From Rubellimicrobium sp. (GTDB lineage: Bacteria > Pseudomonadota > Alphaproteobacteria > Rhodobacterales > Rhodobacteraceae), in contig JADYZU010000020.1 in NCBI GenBank assembly GCA_020852925.1, forward strand, positions 1 through 64,000: a DNA stretch of 64,000 nt. The letters are read 5' to 3'. Every line of letters begins with the position of its first letter. Positions within the stretch are counted from its first letter, which is position 1. The translations under genes were made by a program, and so were the position numbers. Shown piece after piece: positions 15,126 to 25,334 of this stretch. Under the pieces are notes generated by a model. It was not told the origin of the DNA. It made no database searches and saw nothing but the letters and a program-made list of their open reading frames with translations.

Positions 15126-18100
15126 TCATTCGGCGGCAACCGGCGGCGCGGCGCCACCTGCGACCCGGTCGCGCAGGCTGGCGATTTCGGCCCCGTGGCC
15201 GTCGATCCGCGCGGCCAGTTCGGCCACGGTCGGATCGGGCGGCGCCTCGTCGCGCGGGCCGATCAGGCGGCCGATGCTGCCGCCCAGCAGTCGCGAGAGA
15301 TCGTCCATGATGAGGAAGAACGACGGCACCACGACAAGGCTGAGCACGGTCGAAACGACGATGCCCCCGATGACCGCGATGGCCATGGGCGCGCGGAATT
15401 CGCCCCCCTCGCCGACGCCAAGCGCACTCGGCAGCATCCCCGCCGACATGGCAATCGAGGTCATGACGATGGGTCGGGCCCGCTTGCGCCCCGCCTCGAC
15501 CATGGCGGTAAAGCGGTCAAGGCCGTGCCGGCGCATCTCGATCGCGAAATCGACCAGCAGGATCGCGTTCTTGGTCACGATCCCCATGAGCATGAGAATC
15601 CCGATCAGCACCGGCATCGACAGGGGATTGCCGCTCAGGATCAGGCCCGCCGCCACCCCGCCGATGGCCAGCGGCAGCGACAGCAGGATGGTCAGCGGCT
15701 GCATCACCGACTTGAACAGCAGGATCAGCACCGCCAGAACAAGCATCAGGCCAAAGATCATCGCATTGCCAAAGCTTTGCTGCATCTCGGCCCGGACCTC
15801 GGCATCGCCGGCCTCGGCCAGGCGGACGCCCGGCGGCAGGTCCACCCCCTGCGCGATCTCGAGAAAGCGCGCGGTCGCGGTGCCCAGGGCCACACCCGGC
15901 GGCAGCGTCGCGCCGATGGTCGCCTGCCGTTCGCGGTTGTGGCGTTCGATCGTGGCCGGACCTTCGGACAGGAACAGATCGGCCACCGCATCAAGGGGAA
16001 CCGTCGCCCCCGTGCCGGTCGGCACCCGCAGCGCGCCCAGCCGGGCGATATCCCCGCGCACCTCGTCGGCCAGTTGCACCCGCACCGGGATCAGCCGGTC
16101 GTCGATCGAGACCTTGGCCAGCGCCGCATCGAAATCGCCGATCGTGGCCACGCGCAGCGTCTGGGCCATGGCGCTGGTGGTGACGCCAAGGCGCGCGGCC
16201 TCGTCGCGGCGGGGAACGATCTGGATTTCCGGCCGGGGCAATGCCCCCTCCGAGGACACATCGGCCAGAAGGGGATCCCCCCTGAGGGCCGACTCAAGCC
16301 GTGCGACCGCCTCGTTCAGCGAGGCGGCGTCAGAGGACAGCACCGAATAGGTGATGTCCCGCATTCCCCGGTCATTGAGCTTGAACGCCCGGATATCCGG
16401 CACGGCGGCGAGGCGGCGCATGATCTCGGCCTCGATCTCGCGCTGCGGGGTCTGGCGTCCCTCGCGCGGGGGTTCGGGGACAAGGGTGCCGATGCCGGGG
16501 ATACGGTGCACCATGTCCCACAGCCGGTTGACCAGCCCGTGGTCAAGCGGATCGAGCAGCACCGTCACCGTGGCCAGCCGCAGCGCCAGATCGCCGGTGG
16601 GGGTCGTCCCCCCGAGGACAAGGACATCGCGCACGCCCTCGACCCCGGCGATGACCTCGCGCATCTGTTCGGTGGTGCGGTCGGTATCCGCCAGAAGCGA
16701 CCCCGGCGGCAGTTCGACCGAAATGGCAAAGCGGCTCACGTCCTCGGGCGGGAGGAAGGATCCGGGCACCTGCAACAGGAAATGCAGCGACACCGCCAGG
16801 ATCCCGGCCGCCGCCAGCAGCGTCAGGTAGCGCATCCGCATCGTCGCCCCCACCACGGCGACATAGGCACGCATCAAGGGCCCGGTTCCGGTCCCTTCGG
16901 CATGGGCATCGCGCGCGCGCATCAGATAGGCCGCCATCATCGGCGTGATGAGCCGCGCCACCAGCAGCGAGAACAGCACCGACACGCCCACGGTCAGGCC
17001 GAACTGGGTGAAATACTGCCCCGGAATCCCCCCGAGGAACGACACCGGCACAAAGACGGCGGCGATGGTGAAACTGGTGGCGATGACGGCAAGGCCGATC
17101 TCGTCCGCCGCCTCGATGGCGGCGCGGTAGGGCGATTTGCCCATGTGGATGTGGCGCGAGATGTTCTCGACCTCGACGATGGCATCGTCGACCAGAATCC
17201 CGGTGGCGAGGGTGATCGCCATGAAACTCACGATATTGAGCGAGAAGCCCAGCAGATCCATCACCCAGAAGGTCGGAACCGCCGACAAGGGCAGCGCCAC
17301 GGCGGCGATCAGCGTCGCGCGCCAGTTGCGCAGGAAGGCCAGCACCACCAGCACCGCAAGGATCGCGCCCTCGATCAGCGTCTTGATCGCCGCGTCGTAG
17401 TTTCCGTAGGTATAGCCCACGGTATCGTCCACCTTGACGATCTGCACATCGGGATGGGCGGCGCGCAGCAGGTCGAGTGCCGCGGTCACCTCCTCGGCGG
17501 CGCTGACTTCGGACGCACCCTTGGCGCGAAACACCGCAAAAGTGACGACCGGCTCTCCGTTCAGGCGGGAAAACGAACGCAGATCCTCGTAGCTGTCGAT
17601 CACGTCGCCCAGTTCACCCAGACGCACGAACCGCCCCGAGGGCAGGGAAATGGTGGTCTCGGCAAGCTGGCCCGCGGTCGCCGCGTCGCCCAGCGCCCGG
17701 ATCGCCTGTTCGGTGCCGCCCACTTCGGCCCGGCCGGCCCCGATATCGGCATTGGTGGCGCGCAATTGCTGGCTGACTGCCGCGGCGGTGATGCCGAAAC
17801 TGCCCAGCCGCACCGGATCGAGTTCGACCCGGATCTCGCGGTCGGCGCCGCCATAGCGGGTCACGCGCCCGATCCCTTCGCCCTGAAGTTCCCGGGCGAT
17901 CGTATCGTCCACGAACCACGACAGTTCCTCGATCGTCATTCCCGGCGACGAGACGGCAAAGGTCATGATCGCCTGGCCCTCGATGTCGATGCGGGTGACG
18001 CTCGGGGCATCCGCTTCGGCCGGAAGATCGCCGGTGATGCGATCAACGGCGTCCTTCACATCCTGCACCGCCTTGTCGGTGGGCACCGCCATGTCGAATT

Positions 18101-18383
18101 CGACAACGGTGGTGGACACGCCCTCGGCGACGGTCGAGGTGACGTTCTTCACCCCGGCGATGCCGGTCACGGCATCCTCGATCTCCTTGGTCACCTGCGA
18201 CTCGAGTTCGGCAGGCGCCGCCCCCGCCTGCGTGACCGTGACCGCGACCAGCGGGACGTCGATGTTGGGAAACCGCGTGATCGGCAACGAGGTGAACGAA
18301 GTCCACCCCAGCACCATGAGCATGACAAACAGCAGGATCGGCGCGACCGGGTTGCGGATCGACCAGGCGGAAAAGTTGATCAT
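15126..18383 (-). CDS. RND efflux transporter inner-membrane permease
   Basis: The 1085-residue protein belongs to the AcrB/MexF-like hydrophobe-amphiphile RND family. It starts MINFSAWSIRNPVAPILLFV and has two large periplasmic loops and 12 expected membrane segments. Motifs visible include ATGILVDDAIVEVENI, with an Asp pair in TM4, and a C-terminal block MGIVTKNAILLVDFA. It exports drugs or other toxic compounds using the proton gradient, together with the adaptor encoded 9 bp upstream. No outer-membrane channel gene is next to it. The operon is tetR-adaptor-permease. Confidence 0.95.
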   Translation of the reverse strand: MINFSAWSIRNPVAPILLFVMLMVLGWTSFTSLPITRFPNIDVPLVAVTVTQAGAAPAELESQVTKEIEDAVTGIAGVKNVTSTVAEGVSTTVVEFDMAVPTDKAVQDVKDAVDRITGDLPAEADAPSVTRIDIEGQAIMTFAVSSPGMTIEELSWFVDDTIARELQGEGIGRVTRYGGADREIRVELDPVRLGSFGITAAAVSQQLRATNADIGAGRAEVGGTEQAIRALGDAATAGQLAETTISLPSGRFVRLGELGDVIDSYEDLRSFSRLNGEPVVTFAVFRAKGASEVSAAEEVTAALDLLRAAHPDVQIVKVDDTVGYTYGNYDAAIKTLIEGAILAVLVVLAFLRNWRATLIAAVALPLSAVPTFWVMDLLGFSLNIVSFMAITLATGILVDDAIVEVENISRHIHMGKSPYRAAIEAADEIGLAVIATSFTIAAVFVPVSFLGGIPGQYFTQFGLTVGVSVLFSLLVARLITPMMAAYLMRARDAHAEGTGTGPLMRAYVAVVGATMRMRYLTLLAAAGILAVSLHFLLQVPGSFLPPEDVSRFAISVELPPGSLLADTDRTTEQMREVIAGVEGVRDVLVLGGTTPTGDLALRLATVTVLLDPLDHGLVNRLWDMVHRIPGIGTLVPEPPREGRQTPQREIEAEIMRRLAAVPDIRAFKLNDRGMRDITYSVLSSDAASLNEAVARLESALRGDPLLADVSSEGALPRPEIQIVPRRDEAARLGVTTSAMAQTLRVATIGDFDAALAKVSIDDRLIPVRVQLADEVRGDIARLGALRVPTGTGATVPLDAVADLFLSEGPATIERHNRERQATIGATLPPGVALGTATARFLEIAQGVDLPPGVRLAEAGDAEVRAEMQQSFGNAMIFGLMLVLAVLILLFKSVMQPLTILLSLPLAIGGVAAGLILSGNPLSMPVLIGILMLMGIVTKNAILLVDFAIEMRRHGLDRFTAMVEAGRKRARPIVMTSIAMSAGMLPSALGVGEGGEFRAPMAIAVIGGIVVSTVLSLVVVPSFFLIMDDLSRLLGGSIGRLIGPRDEAPPDPTVAELAARIDGHGAEIASLRDRVAGGAAPPVAAE

Positions 18384-18392
18384 GTCGGATCC

Positions 18393-19568
18393 TCAGTCGG
18401 CCAGCGGCACGGGGGTGATGCGGTCACCCGGCCGCACGAAGGCACCGGCGCGCGCAACGACGGTATCGCCTTCGGCCAGGCCCGAGAGGATTTCGATCCG
18501 CGCGCCGTCGCGGATCCCGGTCTCGACCGGAACCTCCTCGACCACGCCCCCGGCATCGACCCGCAGCACCCGCGCCCCGCTGCGGTCCGATTGCACCGCC
18601 GTCACCGGAAGCACCGGGCCGCGGCGCATCGCCAGCAGGATCTCCGCCTCGGCGAACAGGCCCGAGCGCACGCGCGACGGATCGTCGATGGCGATGCGCA
18701 CCCGGCCCAGCCGCGTGAGCGGATCGACCGACGGATCGACCAGCCGCACCCGGCCCGACAGGCTCTGGCCCAAGCCGACAGGACGGATCGCCGCCTCATG
18801 CCCGGCGACAACGCGCAGGACATCGCGTTCGGCCAGATCGGCCTGAAGTTCAAGCGCGCCATCGCGGATGATGACGAACATCGGCCGTCCGGCGGCGCTG
18901 GCAATGGCGCCAAGCTGTGCATTGCGCGCCGACACGATCCCCGACACGGGGGCCGTGATCCGGGTCCGCTCGATCCGCAACATCACATCTTCGACCTGAA
19001 GGCGGGTCACCTCGGCCTGGGCGGCGGCGGCGGCAACGGCCTGTTCGGTCGCGCTGACCCGCGCCAGCGCCGATGCCGCCGCCGCCCGCGCCTGATCGAG
19101 CGCCGCCTGCGAAGCCGTCCCCTCGCGGTGGAGCGCCTCGGTCCGGTCGCGCACCCGCACCGCCTCGTCGGCGCTGGCGCGGGCATCGGTCAGTTGCGCC
19201 TCGGCCTGGGCGGCGGCGGCGAGGGCGGTCAGGTTCTGCGCCTCGATCTGGCTGCGCTGGAGGACCAGCGTCTCGTCCGACAGTTCGGCCAGCACCTGTC
19301 CGGCCGCAACCACGTCCCCGGCATCGACCAGCAGGCTCTCGATCCGCTGGCCCTCGATCTGCGGTGCCACCGCGACCTCCTCGACCGGCGCGATGAGGCC
19401 CGAGGCGAAGACCCGTTCGCTGACCTCGGCCAGGACGACCGGAACGACGGTGATCGCCGGAGCGGCCGGCACCGGGGCCGGCGTGGCCCCGTCTGCGGCA
19501 GGCAGGGCCGCAGGCATCAGCACGGCAAGGATCAGGGCAGCGGCGGCAATGCCACGAACGGGACGCAT
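18393..19568 (-). CDS. RND efflux periplasmic adaptor (membrane fusion protein)
   Basis: The 391-residue protein has a signal peptide (residues 1-25) and a lipoyl/barrel-sandwich half motif (VAPQIEGQRIESLLVDAGDV). An alpha-helical coiled-coil hairpin and the second half motif RTRITAPVSGIVSARNAQ follow. It bridges the inner-membrane permease and an outer-membrane channel. The ATG at 19568 is chosen for its AAGGTG site and the clean signal peptide after it. It starts 4 bp after the tetR stop and ends 9 bp before the permease start. Confidence 0.93.
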   Translation of the reverse strand: MRPVRGIAAAALILAVLMPAALPAADGATPAPVPAAPAITVVPVVLAEVSERVFASGLIAPVEEVAVAPQIEGQRIESLLVDAGDVVAAGQVLAELSDETLVLQRSQIEAQNLTALAAAAQAEAQLTDARASADEAVRVRDRTEALHREGTASQAALDQARAAAASALARVSATEQAVAAAAAQAEVTRLQVEDVMLRIERTRITAPVSGIVSARNAQLGAIASAAGRPMFVIIRDGALELQADLAERDVLRVVAGHEAAIRPVGLGQSLSGRVRLVDPSVDPLTRLGRVRIAIDDPSRVRSGLFAEAEILLAMRRGPVLPVTAVQSDRSGARVLRVDAGGVVEEVPVETGIRDGARIEILSGLAEGDTVVARAGAFVRPGDRITPVPLAD

Positions 19569-19572
19569 GAAT

Positions 19573-20214
19573 TCACCTTGCAGAATGGACATCATCAAGA
19601 ACCTGCCCCGCCGCCCGCAACACGAGATCGAGCAGGCGGCGGGAAAGATCGTGATCAGGGTCGCGCGGCGCGGTCCCCCAGGTCAGCAGCGCGCCGCGCG
19701 ACAGCAGAAAGATCATCGCCGCATGGGCGCGGAATTCGTCGCCGCCGTGATCCCCGGGCCGCGCGGCCATGCGGTGGAACACGGACAGCAGATGGTCGGT
19801 CACGGTGCGCTCCATGCGCGCCAGAGCCTCGGCGATGGCAGGGCGACGCCCGGCGGCGGCCTGCATCTCGGCCCAGAGTGCGGCTTCGGCCGGTTCGCAT
19901 TCGCGCGCGACAAGATAATCTCCCAGCACACCAAGGAGCGTATCGCGCTGGCAGCCCCCCTGGGCAAGTGCGGCGAATCGGGCCTCGATCTCGGCCAGTT
20001 CGCGTTCGACCAGCGCGACGATGATCGCATCCTTCGAGGGGAAATACCGGTAGAAATTCGACGCCGACATCCCCGCCGCCCGGGCAAGATCCTGCATCGA
20101 GGCCCCTTCGAACCCCTTTTGTGCAAAGGCGGTCCGGCAGCGATCAAGGATTTCGTCCGCCCGCGGCAGAGGGCGGATCTGCCCGGCTCCGAGAGTGTCG
20201 CCATCATGCGGCAT
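19573..20214 (-). CDS. TetR/AcrR family transcriptional regulator
   Basis: The 213-residue protein has a helix-turn-helix near residues 25-60 (AFAQKGFEGASMQDLARAAG, then MSASNFYRYFPSKDAII) and an all-helical ligand domain. It is the first gene of the operon with the RND adaptor and permease, so it most likely represses its own operon and is released by a pump substrate. A 7-2-7 palindrome 18-33 bp before its start codon is the likely operator. Confidence 0.92.
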   Translation of the reverse strand: MPHDGDTLGAGQIRPLPRADEILDRCRTAFAQKGFEGASMQDLARAAGMSASNFYRYFPSKDAIIVALVERELAEIEARFAALAQGGCQRDTLLGVLGDYLVARECEPAEAALWAEMQAAAGRRPAIAEALARMERTVTDHLLSVFHRMAARPGDHGGDEFRAHAAMIFLLSRGALLTWGTAPRDPDHDLSRRLLDLVLRAAGQVLDDVHSAR

Positions 20215-20231
20215 CGGCTGTTCCTGCCTGA

Positions 20232-20247
20232 GAATGAATGTTCATTC
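20232..20247. promoter_or_regulatory. candidate operator of the TetR-RND operon
   Basis: GAATGAA-TG-TTCATTC is a perfect 7-bp inverted repeat with a 2-nt centre, located 18-33 bp before the tetR ATG. TGAATGA-type half-sites are common for TetR/AcrR-family regulators. Its position near the expected transcription start fits autorepression. Confidence 0.7.
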
Positions 20248-20297
20248 ACATAGACCTTGCCGCCGCCGTGTCAATCCCGCCCGGACTTGTCGGATCA

Positions 20298-20332
20298 GGC
20301 AATGCGCGCGCTGGTCGCGCGCGCGCATTGCC
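20298..20332. repeat. 14-bp perfect inverted repeat, 7-nt loop
   Basis: The left arm GGCAATGCGCGCGC (20298-20311) is the exact reverse complement of the right arm GCGCGCGCATTGCC (20319-20332), with a 7-nt loop. It would form a very stable hairpin in RNA from either strand. No T-run follows on either side, so it is not a standard intrinsic terminator. Confidence 0.8.
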
Positions 20333-20340
20333 GTGCTCTC

Positions 20341-20360
20341 GGGATTGCTGGCGCAATCCC
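20341..20360. repeat. 8-bp perfect inverted repeat, 4-nt loop
   Basis: GGGATTGC (20341-20348) and GCAATCCC (20353-20360) pair around a TGGC loop. It stands 8 bp from the larger hairpin at 20298-20332, so both could be part of one folded RNA. Confidence 0.65.
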
Positions 20361-20445
20361 TCGGGCGGGCACTGGCGGTGCTGGGGATGTCCGGTATCGA
20401 CCCGTCCTGCGGGCCACTTCAGGACGACGTGCGGGATCCGCAACC

Positions 20446-20460
20446 GATGCCCCGGGCATC
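20446..20460. repeat. 15-bp palindrome (7-1-7)
   Basis: GATGCCC-C-GGGCATC lies between the two hairpins and the infB terminator. It may be a protein-binding site or a short hairpin; I do not recognise a regulator for it. Confidence 0.5.
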
Positions 20461-20493
20461 AGGCGAACTGCGCGACCGGGCCCTCGGGCAAAG

Positions 20494-20524
20494 AGGAAGG
20501 GGCAGCGGGTATCTGCCCCTTCTT
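20494..20524 (-). terminator. infB intrinsic terminator
   Basis: A perfect 10-bp stem (GAAGGGGCAG / CTGCCCCTTC) with a 7-nt loop begins about 8 bp after the infB stop codon on the minus strand. The T-run after it is short, but the position and stability fit a terminator for the rimP-nusA-ylxR-infB operon. Confidence 0.75.
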
Positions 20525-20531
20525 CGGGTGG

Positions 20532-23063
20532 TCAGAGCGAGCGCTCGACCGTTTCACGCTCGAAGATCTCGATGACATCGTCCTGGCGGATGTCCTCGTA
20601 GTTCTCGAAGGCCATGCCGCATTCCTGGCCGGAATGGACTTCGGGCACTTCGTCCTTGAAGCGCTTGAGGGTCTTGAGCGTGCCCTCGTGGATCACCACG
20701 TTGTCGCGCAGGAGCCGGACACCGGCCGAGCGGCGTGCGACGCCCTCGGTGACGAGGCAGCCCGCGACCTTGCCCACGCTCGAGACCTTGAACACCTCGA
20801 GGACACGGGCATAGCCGATGAACCTTTCGCGCACTTCGTCCTTGAGCAGGCCCGAGGCCGCCGCCTTGATGTCATCCACAAGGTCGTAGATGATCGAATA
20901 GTAGCGGATCTCCACGCCCTTCTGGTTCGCGGCGGCGCGTGCCGGCGCATTCGCCCGCACGTTGAAGCCGATCACCGATGCGTTGCTGGCCTCGGCAAGG
21001 GTGATGTCGCTTTCGGTGATTGCACCGACCCCGGAGAGGAGCACGCGCACGCGCACCTCGTCGTTGCCGATCTTTTCCAGCGCCTGGGCGATCGCCTCGG
21101 CCGAACCCTGCACATCGGCCTTCACCACCACCGGCAGTTCGGCCACAGCCTTGTCGGCCTTGGCGCGAGCCATGAGTTGTTCCAGCGTGGTCGCGGAACC
21201 GGCTGCCGCACGCTTCTCGCGCGAGAGATTCTCGCGGTAGCTGGCGATCTGGCGGGCCTGGGCCTCGGTCTCGACGACGTTGAGCACGTCGCCCGCTTCG
21301 GGCGTGCCGTTGAGGCCAAGAACCTCGACCGGGACCGAGGGACCGGCTTCGTCCACGGTCTCGCCCCGGTCGTTCACCAGCGCGCGGACCTTGCCCCACT
21401 TTTCGCCGACGACAAAGATGTCGCCCTTCCGCAGCGTGCCGTTCTGGACCAGAACGGTCGCCACCGGGCCGCGGCCCACGTCGAGCTGGGCCTCGATCAC
21501 GGCGCCCATGGCGGCGCGGTCCGGGTTGGCCTTGAGTTCGAGGATTTCGGCCTGAAGCGCGATCGCCTCGAGGAGTTCGTCGATCCCCTTGCCGGTCTTG
21601 GCCGAGAGTTCGACATCCTGCACATCGCCCGACATCGCCTCGACCACTACCTCGTGCTGGAGCAGGTCGGTGCGCACCTTCTGGGGATTGGCTTCGTATT
21701 TGTCGATCTTGTTGATCGCCACGATCATCGGCACGCCGGCGGCCTTGGCGTGGTGGATCGCCTCGACGGTCTGCGGCATGACGGCATCATCGGCGGCCAC
21801 CACCAGCACCACGATATCCGTCACATGCGCGCCCCGCGCCCGCATCGACGTGAAGGCGGCGTGACCCGGGGTGTCGAGGAAGGTGAGCAGGGCGCCCGAA
21901 TCAGTCTTGACCTGATAGGCGCCGATATGCTGGGTGATCCCGCCGGCCTCGCCCGTAGCGACCGAAGCATGACGGATCGCGTCCAGCAGGCTGGTCTTGC
22001 CGTGGTCGACGTGGCCCATGATGGTGACGATGGGCGGCCGCGATTGCAGATCGCCCTCGGCATCGGGCGCGGTCTGGATCACGTCCTCGACATCGGCATC
22101 CGACACCCGCACGGCGCGGTGGCCGAATTCCTCGATCACCAGTTCGGCGGTATCGGGATCAAGCGACTGGTTCTGCGTGGCCATGATGCCGTTGCGCATC
22201 AGGAACTTCACCACATCGGCCACCCGTTCGGCCATGCGGTTGGCAAGCTCTCCCACGGTGATCGCCTCGGGGAGTTGCACGTCACGGATGACCTTTTCGC
22301 GGTCGCCGTGGCCGCCCATCGCCTTCTGGCGGGCGCGTTCCTGCTTGCGGCGCATCGCCGCCATGGAACGCTGGCGTCCGCCCTCGCCCTCGAGATCGCC
22401 GGTGAGCGTGAGCTTGCCCGAACGGCGCGCGCCATCGTCGCGGCCAGGGCGGGCGGGCTTGTCGGTGCGGGTCGATTCGCGTTCGCGGTCGGTCTTGCGC
22501 GGCGAAGGGCCGGCGCTGCGCGAACCGCGATCCTCGACCGGGGGAACGGCGGCGACCGGCGCCGCGGCAGAGGCAGGCGCGCGGGCCTGACGCTGCGGCG
22601 CTGCGGCGCGGGCGGCCTCGCGGCGGGCGGCCTCTTCGGCCTCGGCCTTGGCGCGCTCTTCCTCTTCGGCCTTGCGGCGCAGCAACTCCTGATGTTCGCG
22701 CTCTTCGCGCTCCTTGGCCTCGATCTCGGCGCGGCGGCGCTCGCGCTCTTCGGCGCGGGCCTTTTCCTCGGCCTCGCGGCGGGCGGCCTCGTCGGCCTCG
22801 CGCGCCTTGGCGGCGGCAAGGGCACGCATCCGCCGCTCGAGTTCGGCCTCGGTGATGCCGGCAGGGCGGCGCGACGGATCGCCCGCGATCGGCGCGGCCC
22901 CCGCGGTCGCGGTGCCGGGTCGCGGAGGTGCGACGCTGCGCTTCTTCTTGACCTCGACCGCGACACTCTTGGTGCGGCCGTGGCTGAAGCTCTGCTTCAC
23001 CGCCCCGGGCCGGGCCCCGGGCGGGCGGATGCCAAGCGGTTTCTTGCCGTCGTTGTCGGTCAT
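20532..23063 (-). CDS. infB: translation initiation factor IF-2
   Basis: IF-2 is the GTPase that brings initiator tRNA to the 30S subunit. The 843-residue protein has a long basic and acidic N-terminal region rich in Arg, Glu and Ala (about residues 50-250, likely coiled coil). The IF2_N domain and the G domain follow. The G domain has [25 protein letters not shown] and NKIDK motifs. The C-terminal beta-barrel domains end in [18 protein letters not shown]. Its start overlaps the stop of the ylxR gene by one base. It is the last gene of the classic nusA-infB operon. Confidence 0.97.
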   Translation of the reverse strand: MTDNDGKKPLGIRPPGARPGAVKQSFSHGRTKSVAVEVKKKRSVAPPRPGTATAGAAPIAGDPSRRPAGITEAELERRMRALAAAKAREADEAARREAEEKARAEERERRRAEIEAKEREEREHQELLRRKAEEEERAKAEAEEAARREAARAAAPQRQARAPASAAAPVAAVPPVEDRGSRSAGPSPRKTDRERESTRTDKPARPGRDDGARRSGKLTLTGDLEGEGGRQRSMAAMRRKQERARQKAMGGHGDREKVIRDVQLPEAITVGELANRMAERVADVVKFLMRNGIMATQNQSLDPDTAELVIEEFGHRAVRVSDADVEDVIQTAPDAEGDLQSRPPIVTIMGHVDHGKTSLLDAIRHASVATGEAGGITQHIGAYQVKTDSGALLTFLDTPGHAAFTSMRARGAHVTDIVVLVVAADDAVMPQTVEAIHHAKAAGVPMIVAINKIDKYEANPQKVRTDLLQHEVVVEAMSGDVQDVELSAKTGKGIDELLEAIALQAEILELKANPDRAAMGAVIEAQLDVGRGPVATVLVQNGTLRKGDIFVVGEKWGKVRALVNDRGETVDEAGPSVPVEVLGLNGTPEAGDVLNVVETEAQARQIASYRENLSREKRAAAGSATTLEQLMARAKADKAVAELPVVVKADVQGSAEAIAQALEKIGNDEVRVRVLLSGVGAITESDITLAEASNASVIGFNVRANAPARAAANQKGVEIRYYSIIYDLVDDIKAAASGLLKDEVRERFIGYARVLEVFKVSSVGKVAGCLVTEGVARRSAGVRLLRDNVVIHEGTLKTLKRFKDEVPEVHSGQECGMAFENYEDIRQDDVIEIFERETVERSL

Positions 23064-23689
23064 CAGGTCTCTGTATCCTCTCCGGCAGTCCCCTGACCGC
23101 CGATCATCGTGCGCAGGCCGCGCAATTTTGCGGCCTCCTCTACTACACGATTGCTCAATGTGCCAGTCGCGAGCGCGCCGTGTATGACACTTTGGCGCCC
23201 GAAGGCCAGCCCCAATTCATCGGCCGTGAGGCAGTCGAAATAACGGGCGCCGGTGGGCGTCCAGAGTTTCGACTTGCCGCGCGCCGAACCGTCGCTGGCC
23301 TGGAGCAGGACGCGCACGTCACCCCCGGCCAACTTCTCCTTCACCTTCTCGAAACCGCACACCGCCAGACCCGCCTTGCGGGCCAGCGCGATCAGGTCGG
23401 TGACACGGCGGGCAAGCTGGCGCTCCACCTCGGCCGCCAGGCCATCGGGCACCTTCACCGGCTTGCGCGCCGAGCGGGCAAACTGTCCGCGTCCGGCCTT
23501 TTCAAGGGCCTCGCGTTCGGCGCTGACCCACATGCCGCGGCCGGGCAGGCGTTCGAGGATGTCGGGCACGACCGTATCGTCGGGATCAAGGACGAAACGG
23601 ATCAGCCCGGATTTCGGCTGCACGTCGCCCGTGACGATGCAGCGCCGTTCCGGCCCGTCCGTTTCATCCCGCTTCCCGCCGCGTGTCAT
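23063..23689 (-). CDS. RNA-binding protein, YlxR domain plus L7Ae-like domain
   Basis: The 208-residue protein has an N-terminal YlxR (DUF448) domain with [21 protein letters not shown] and [11 protein letters not shown]. Its C-terminal part resembles L7Ae/YlxQ ribosomal-type proteins ([20 protein letters not shown]). This fused form is standard between nusA and infB in alphaproteobacteria. It probably binds RNA in the translation or transcription machinery, but its exact role is not settled. It starts 34 bp after nusA and ends at the infB start. Confidence 0.92.
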   Translation of the reverse strand: MTRGGKRDETDGPERRCIVTGDVQPKSGLIRFVLDPDDTVVPDILERLPGRGMWVSAEREALEKAGRGQFARSARKPVKVPDGLAAEVERQLARRVTDLIALARKAGLAVCGFEKVKEKLAGGDVRVLLQASDGSARGKSKLWTPTGARYFDCLTADELGLAFGRQSVIHGALATGTLSNRVVEEAAKLRGLRTMIGGQGTAGEDTET

Positions 23690-23723
23690 GTTCAGCGTCC
23701 TGTCCGTCCTGCCGGTGCGTTCG

Positions 23724-25334
23724 TCATTCCTCGGACTCGGCCTCAGGTTCCGCGTCCGCTTCCTCGTCCTCGACTTCGCCGGGATCGACCCAGCCCAGCG
23801 CGACGCGGGCGGTCATCACCATGTTCTGCGCCTCTTCGAGCGAGACATCGAATTTCTCGAGGATTCCCTCGTCCTTGACCCGCTCGCCGTTCACCGTGGT
23901 CCAGCCGCCGGCGATTTCCCAATCCGCGAGGGTCGCGAAATCCTCGAGCGTCTTCACGTCGTCCAGAGTCAGCGCCTCGACCATCTGCGGCGTGAGGCCG
24001 GGGAAGGAGATGAGGCTGTCCTCGGCGCCGCGAGCGCGGGCGCGATCGAGGGCGGCCTTGTTCTCGGCCTCGATATGGTCGCGGGCGCGGGCCTGGAGTT
24101 CCTCGGCGGTCGATTCGTCCACGCCCTCGATCGAGGTCAGTTCGTCGAGATCGACATAGGCGACTTCCTCGAGGTTGGTGAACCCTTCGGCCACCAGAAG
24201 CTGGGCAAAGAATTCGTCGAGGTCGAGCGATTCCATGAAGAGTTTGGTGCGCTCCTCGAATTCGGCCTGACGACGCTTGCTCTCTTCCTCCTCGGTCATG
24301 ATGTCGATGTCGAGACCGGTCAGCTGGCTTGCCAGCCGCACGTTCTGCCCGCGCCGCCCGATGGCAAGCGAAAGCTGCTCCTCGGGCACCACCACCTCGA
24401 TGCGGCCGCCGTCCTCGTCAAGGACGACCTTCGACACTTCGGCCGGTTGCAGCGCGTTCACGAGGAAGGTCGGGATGTCCTCGTTCCAGGGGATGATGTC
24501 GATCTTCTCGCCCTGAAGTTCGCCCACCACGGCCTGCACACGGCTGCCGCGCATGCCGACGCAGGCGCCGACAGGGTCGATGGAGTTGTCGTAGGAGACC
24601 ACGGCGATCTTGGCGCGGCTGCCCGGATCGCGGGCGACGGCCTTGATCTCGATCACGCCCTCGTAGATTTCGGGCACTTCCATCTTGAAGAGTTCGGCCA
24701 TGAACTCGGGCGCGGTACGCGACAGGAAGATCTGCGGCCCGCGCTGTTCGCGGCGCACGTCCTTCACATAGCTGCGGATCCGGTCGCCGGGGCGATAGGA
24801 TTCGCGGCCGATCTTGTCGTTGCGCCGCAGGATCGCCTCTCCGGCGCCGACATCGACGATCACGTTGCCGTATTCCTCGCGCTTCACCGTGCCGTTGACG
24901 ATGGTGCCGACGCGATCCTTGAATTCGTTGAACTGGCGGTCACGCTCGGCCTCGCGCACCTTCTGGAGGATCACCTGCTTGGCCGATTGCGCGGCGATGC
25001 GGCCCAGATCGACGGGCGGCACCTCTTCGGCGAACACGTCACCGACCTGCGGATCCGCAAGATACTGGCGCGCTTGCTGCACGGTCATCTGCGCCTGATA
25101 GTTCTCGACCGCGTCATCCTCGACCCCGGTGCGCACGCGGGTGAAGGTCGCGCGACCGGTCTTGCGGTCGATCTTCACGCGGATGTCCATTTCCGCGCCG
25201 TAGCGCGACTTGGCCGCCCGGGCGAGGCTTTCTTCCATCGCCTCGACGACGAGACCGGGGTCGATCATCTTCTCGCGCGCCACCGCCTCGGCGGTCTGGA
25301 GCAGTTCCAGTTGGTTGGCAGACGTGATCGCCAT
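23724..25334 (-). CDS. nusA: transcription termination/antitermination protein NusA
   Basis: NusA binds RNA polymerase and controls pausing, termination and antitermination. The 536-residue protein has the N-terminal polymerase-binding domain (residues 1-130) and an S1 domain ([20 protein letters not shown]). KH domains follow, with [20 protein letters not shown] and [20 protein letters not shown]. The helix-hairpin acidic repeats end in a Glu/Asp-rich tail. The ATG overlaps the rimP stop by one base (TGATG). A terminator-like hairpin in the operon leader suggests that transcription termination may control this operon. Confidence 0.97.
   Translation of the reverse strand: MAITSANQLELLQTAEAVAREKMIDPGLVVEAMEESLARAAKSRYGAEMDIRVKIDRKTGRATFTRVRTGVEDDAVENYQAQMTVQQARQYLADPQVGDVFAEEVPPVDLGRIAAQSAKQVILQKVREAERDRQFNEFKDRVGTIVNGTVKREEYGNVIVDVGAGEAILRRNDKIGRESYRPGDRIRSYVKDVRREQRGPQIFLSRTAPEFMAELFKMEVPEIYEGVIEIKAVARDPGSRAKIAVVSYDNSIDPVGACVGMRGSRVQAVVGELQGEKIDIIPWNEDIPTFLVNALQPAEVSKVVLDEDGGRIEVVVPEEQLSLAIGRRGQNVRLASQLTGLDIDIMTEEEESKRRQAEFEERTKLFMESLDLDEFFAQLLVAEGFTNLEEVAYVDLDELTSIEGVDESTAEELQARARDHIEAENKAALDRARARGAEDSLISFPGLTPQMVEALTLDDVKTLEDFATLADWEIAGGWTTVNGERVKDEGILEKFDVSLEEAQNMVMTARVALGWVDPGEVEDEEADAEPEAESEE

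Larger units (their letters stand above)
20215..20531. other. 317-bp non-coding region with multiple inverted repeats
   Basis: This gap between the tetR start and the infB stop holds, in order, the TetR-type palindrome (20232-20247), three perfect inverted repeats (20298-20332, 20341-20360, 20446-20460) and the infB terminator (20494-20524). No convincing coding region with a ribosome site was found in it; the open frames that cross it are shadows of infB. It is the most structured non-coding segment of the window and could hold an unknown small RNA. Confidence 0.6.

Noticed and set aside
14982..20024. A very long plus-strand reading frame opposite the RND efflux genes
   Set aside because: It is rich in His, Arg and Gly without family features and mirrors the codon bias of the RND genes on the other strand; it is an antisense shadow.
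20238..23096. A long plus-strand reading frame opposite infB
   Set aside because: It is the antisense of infB, has no ribosome site and no family match.
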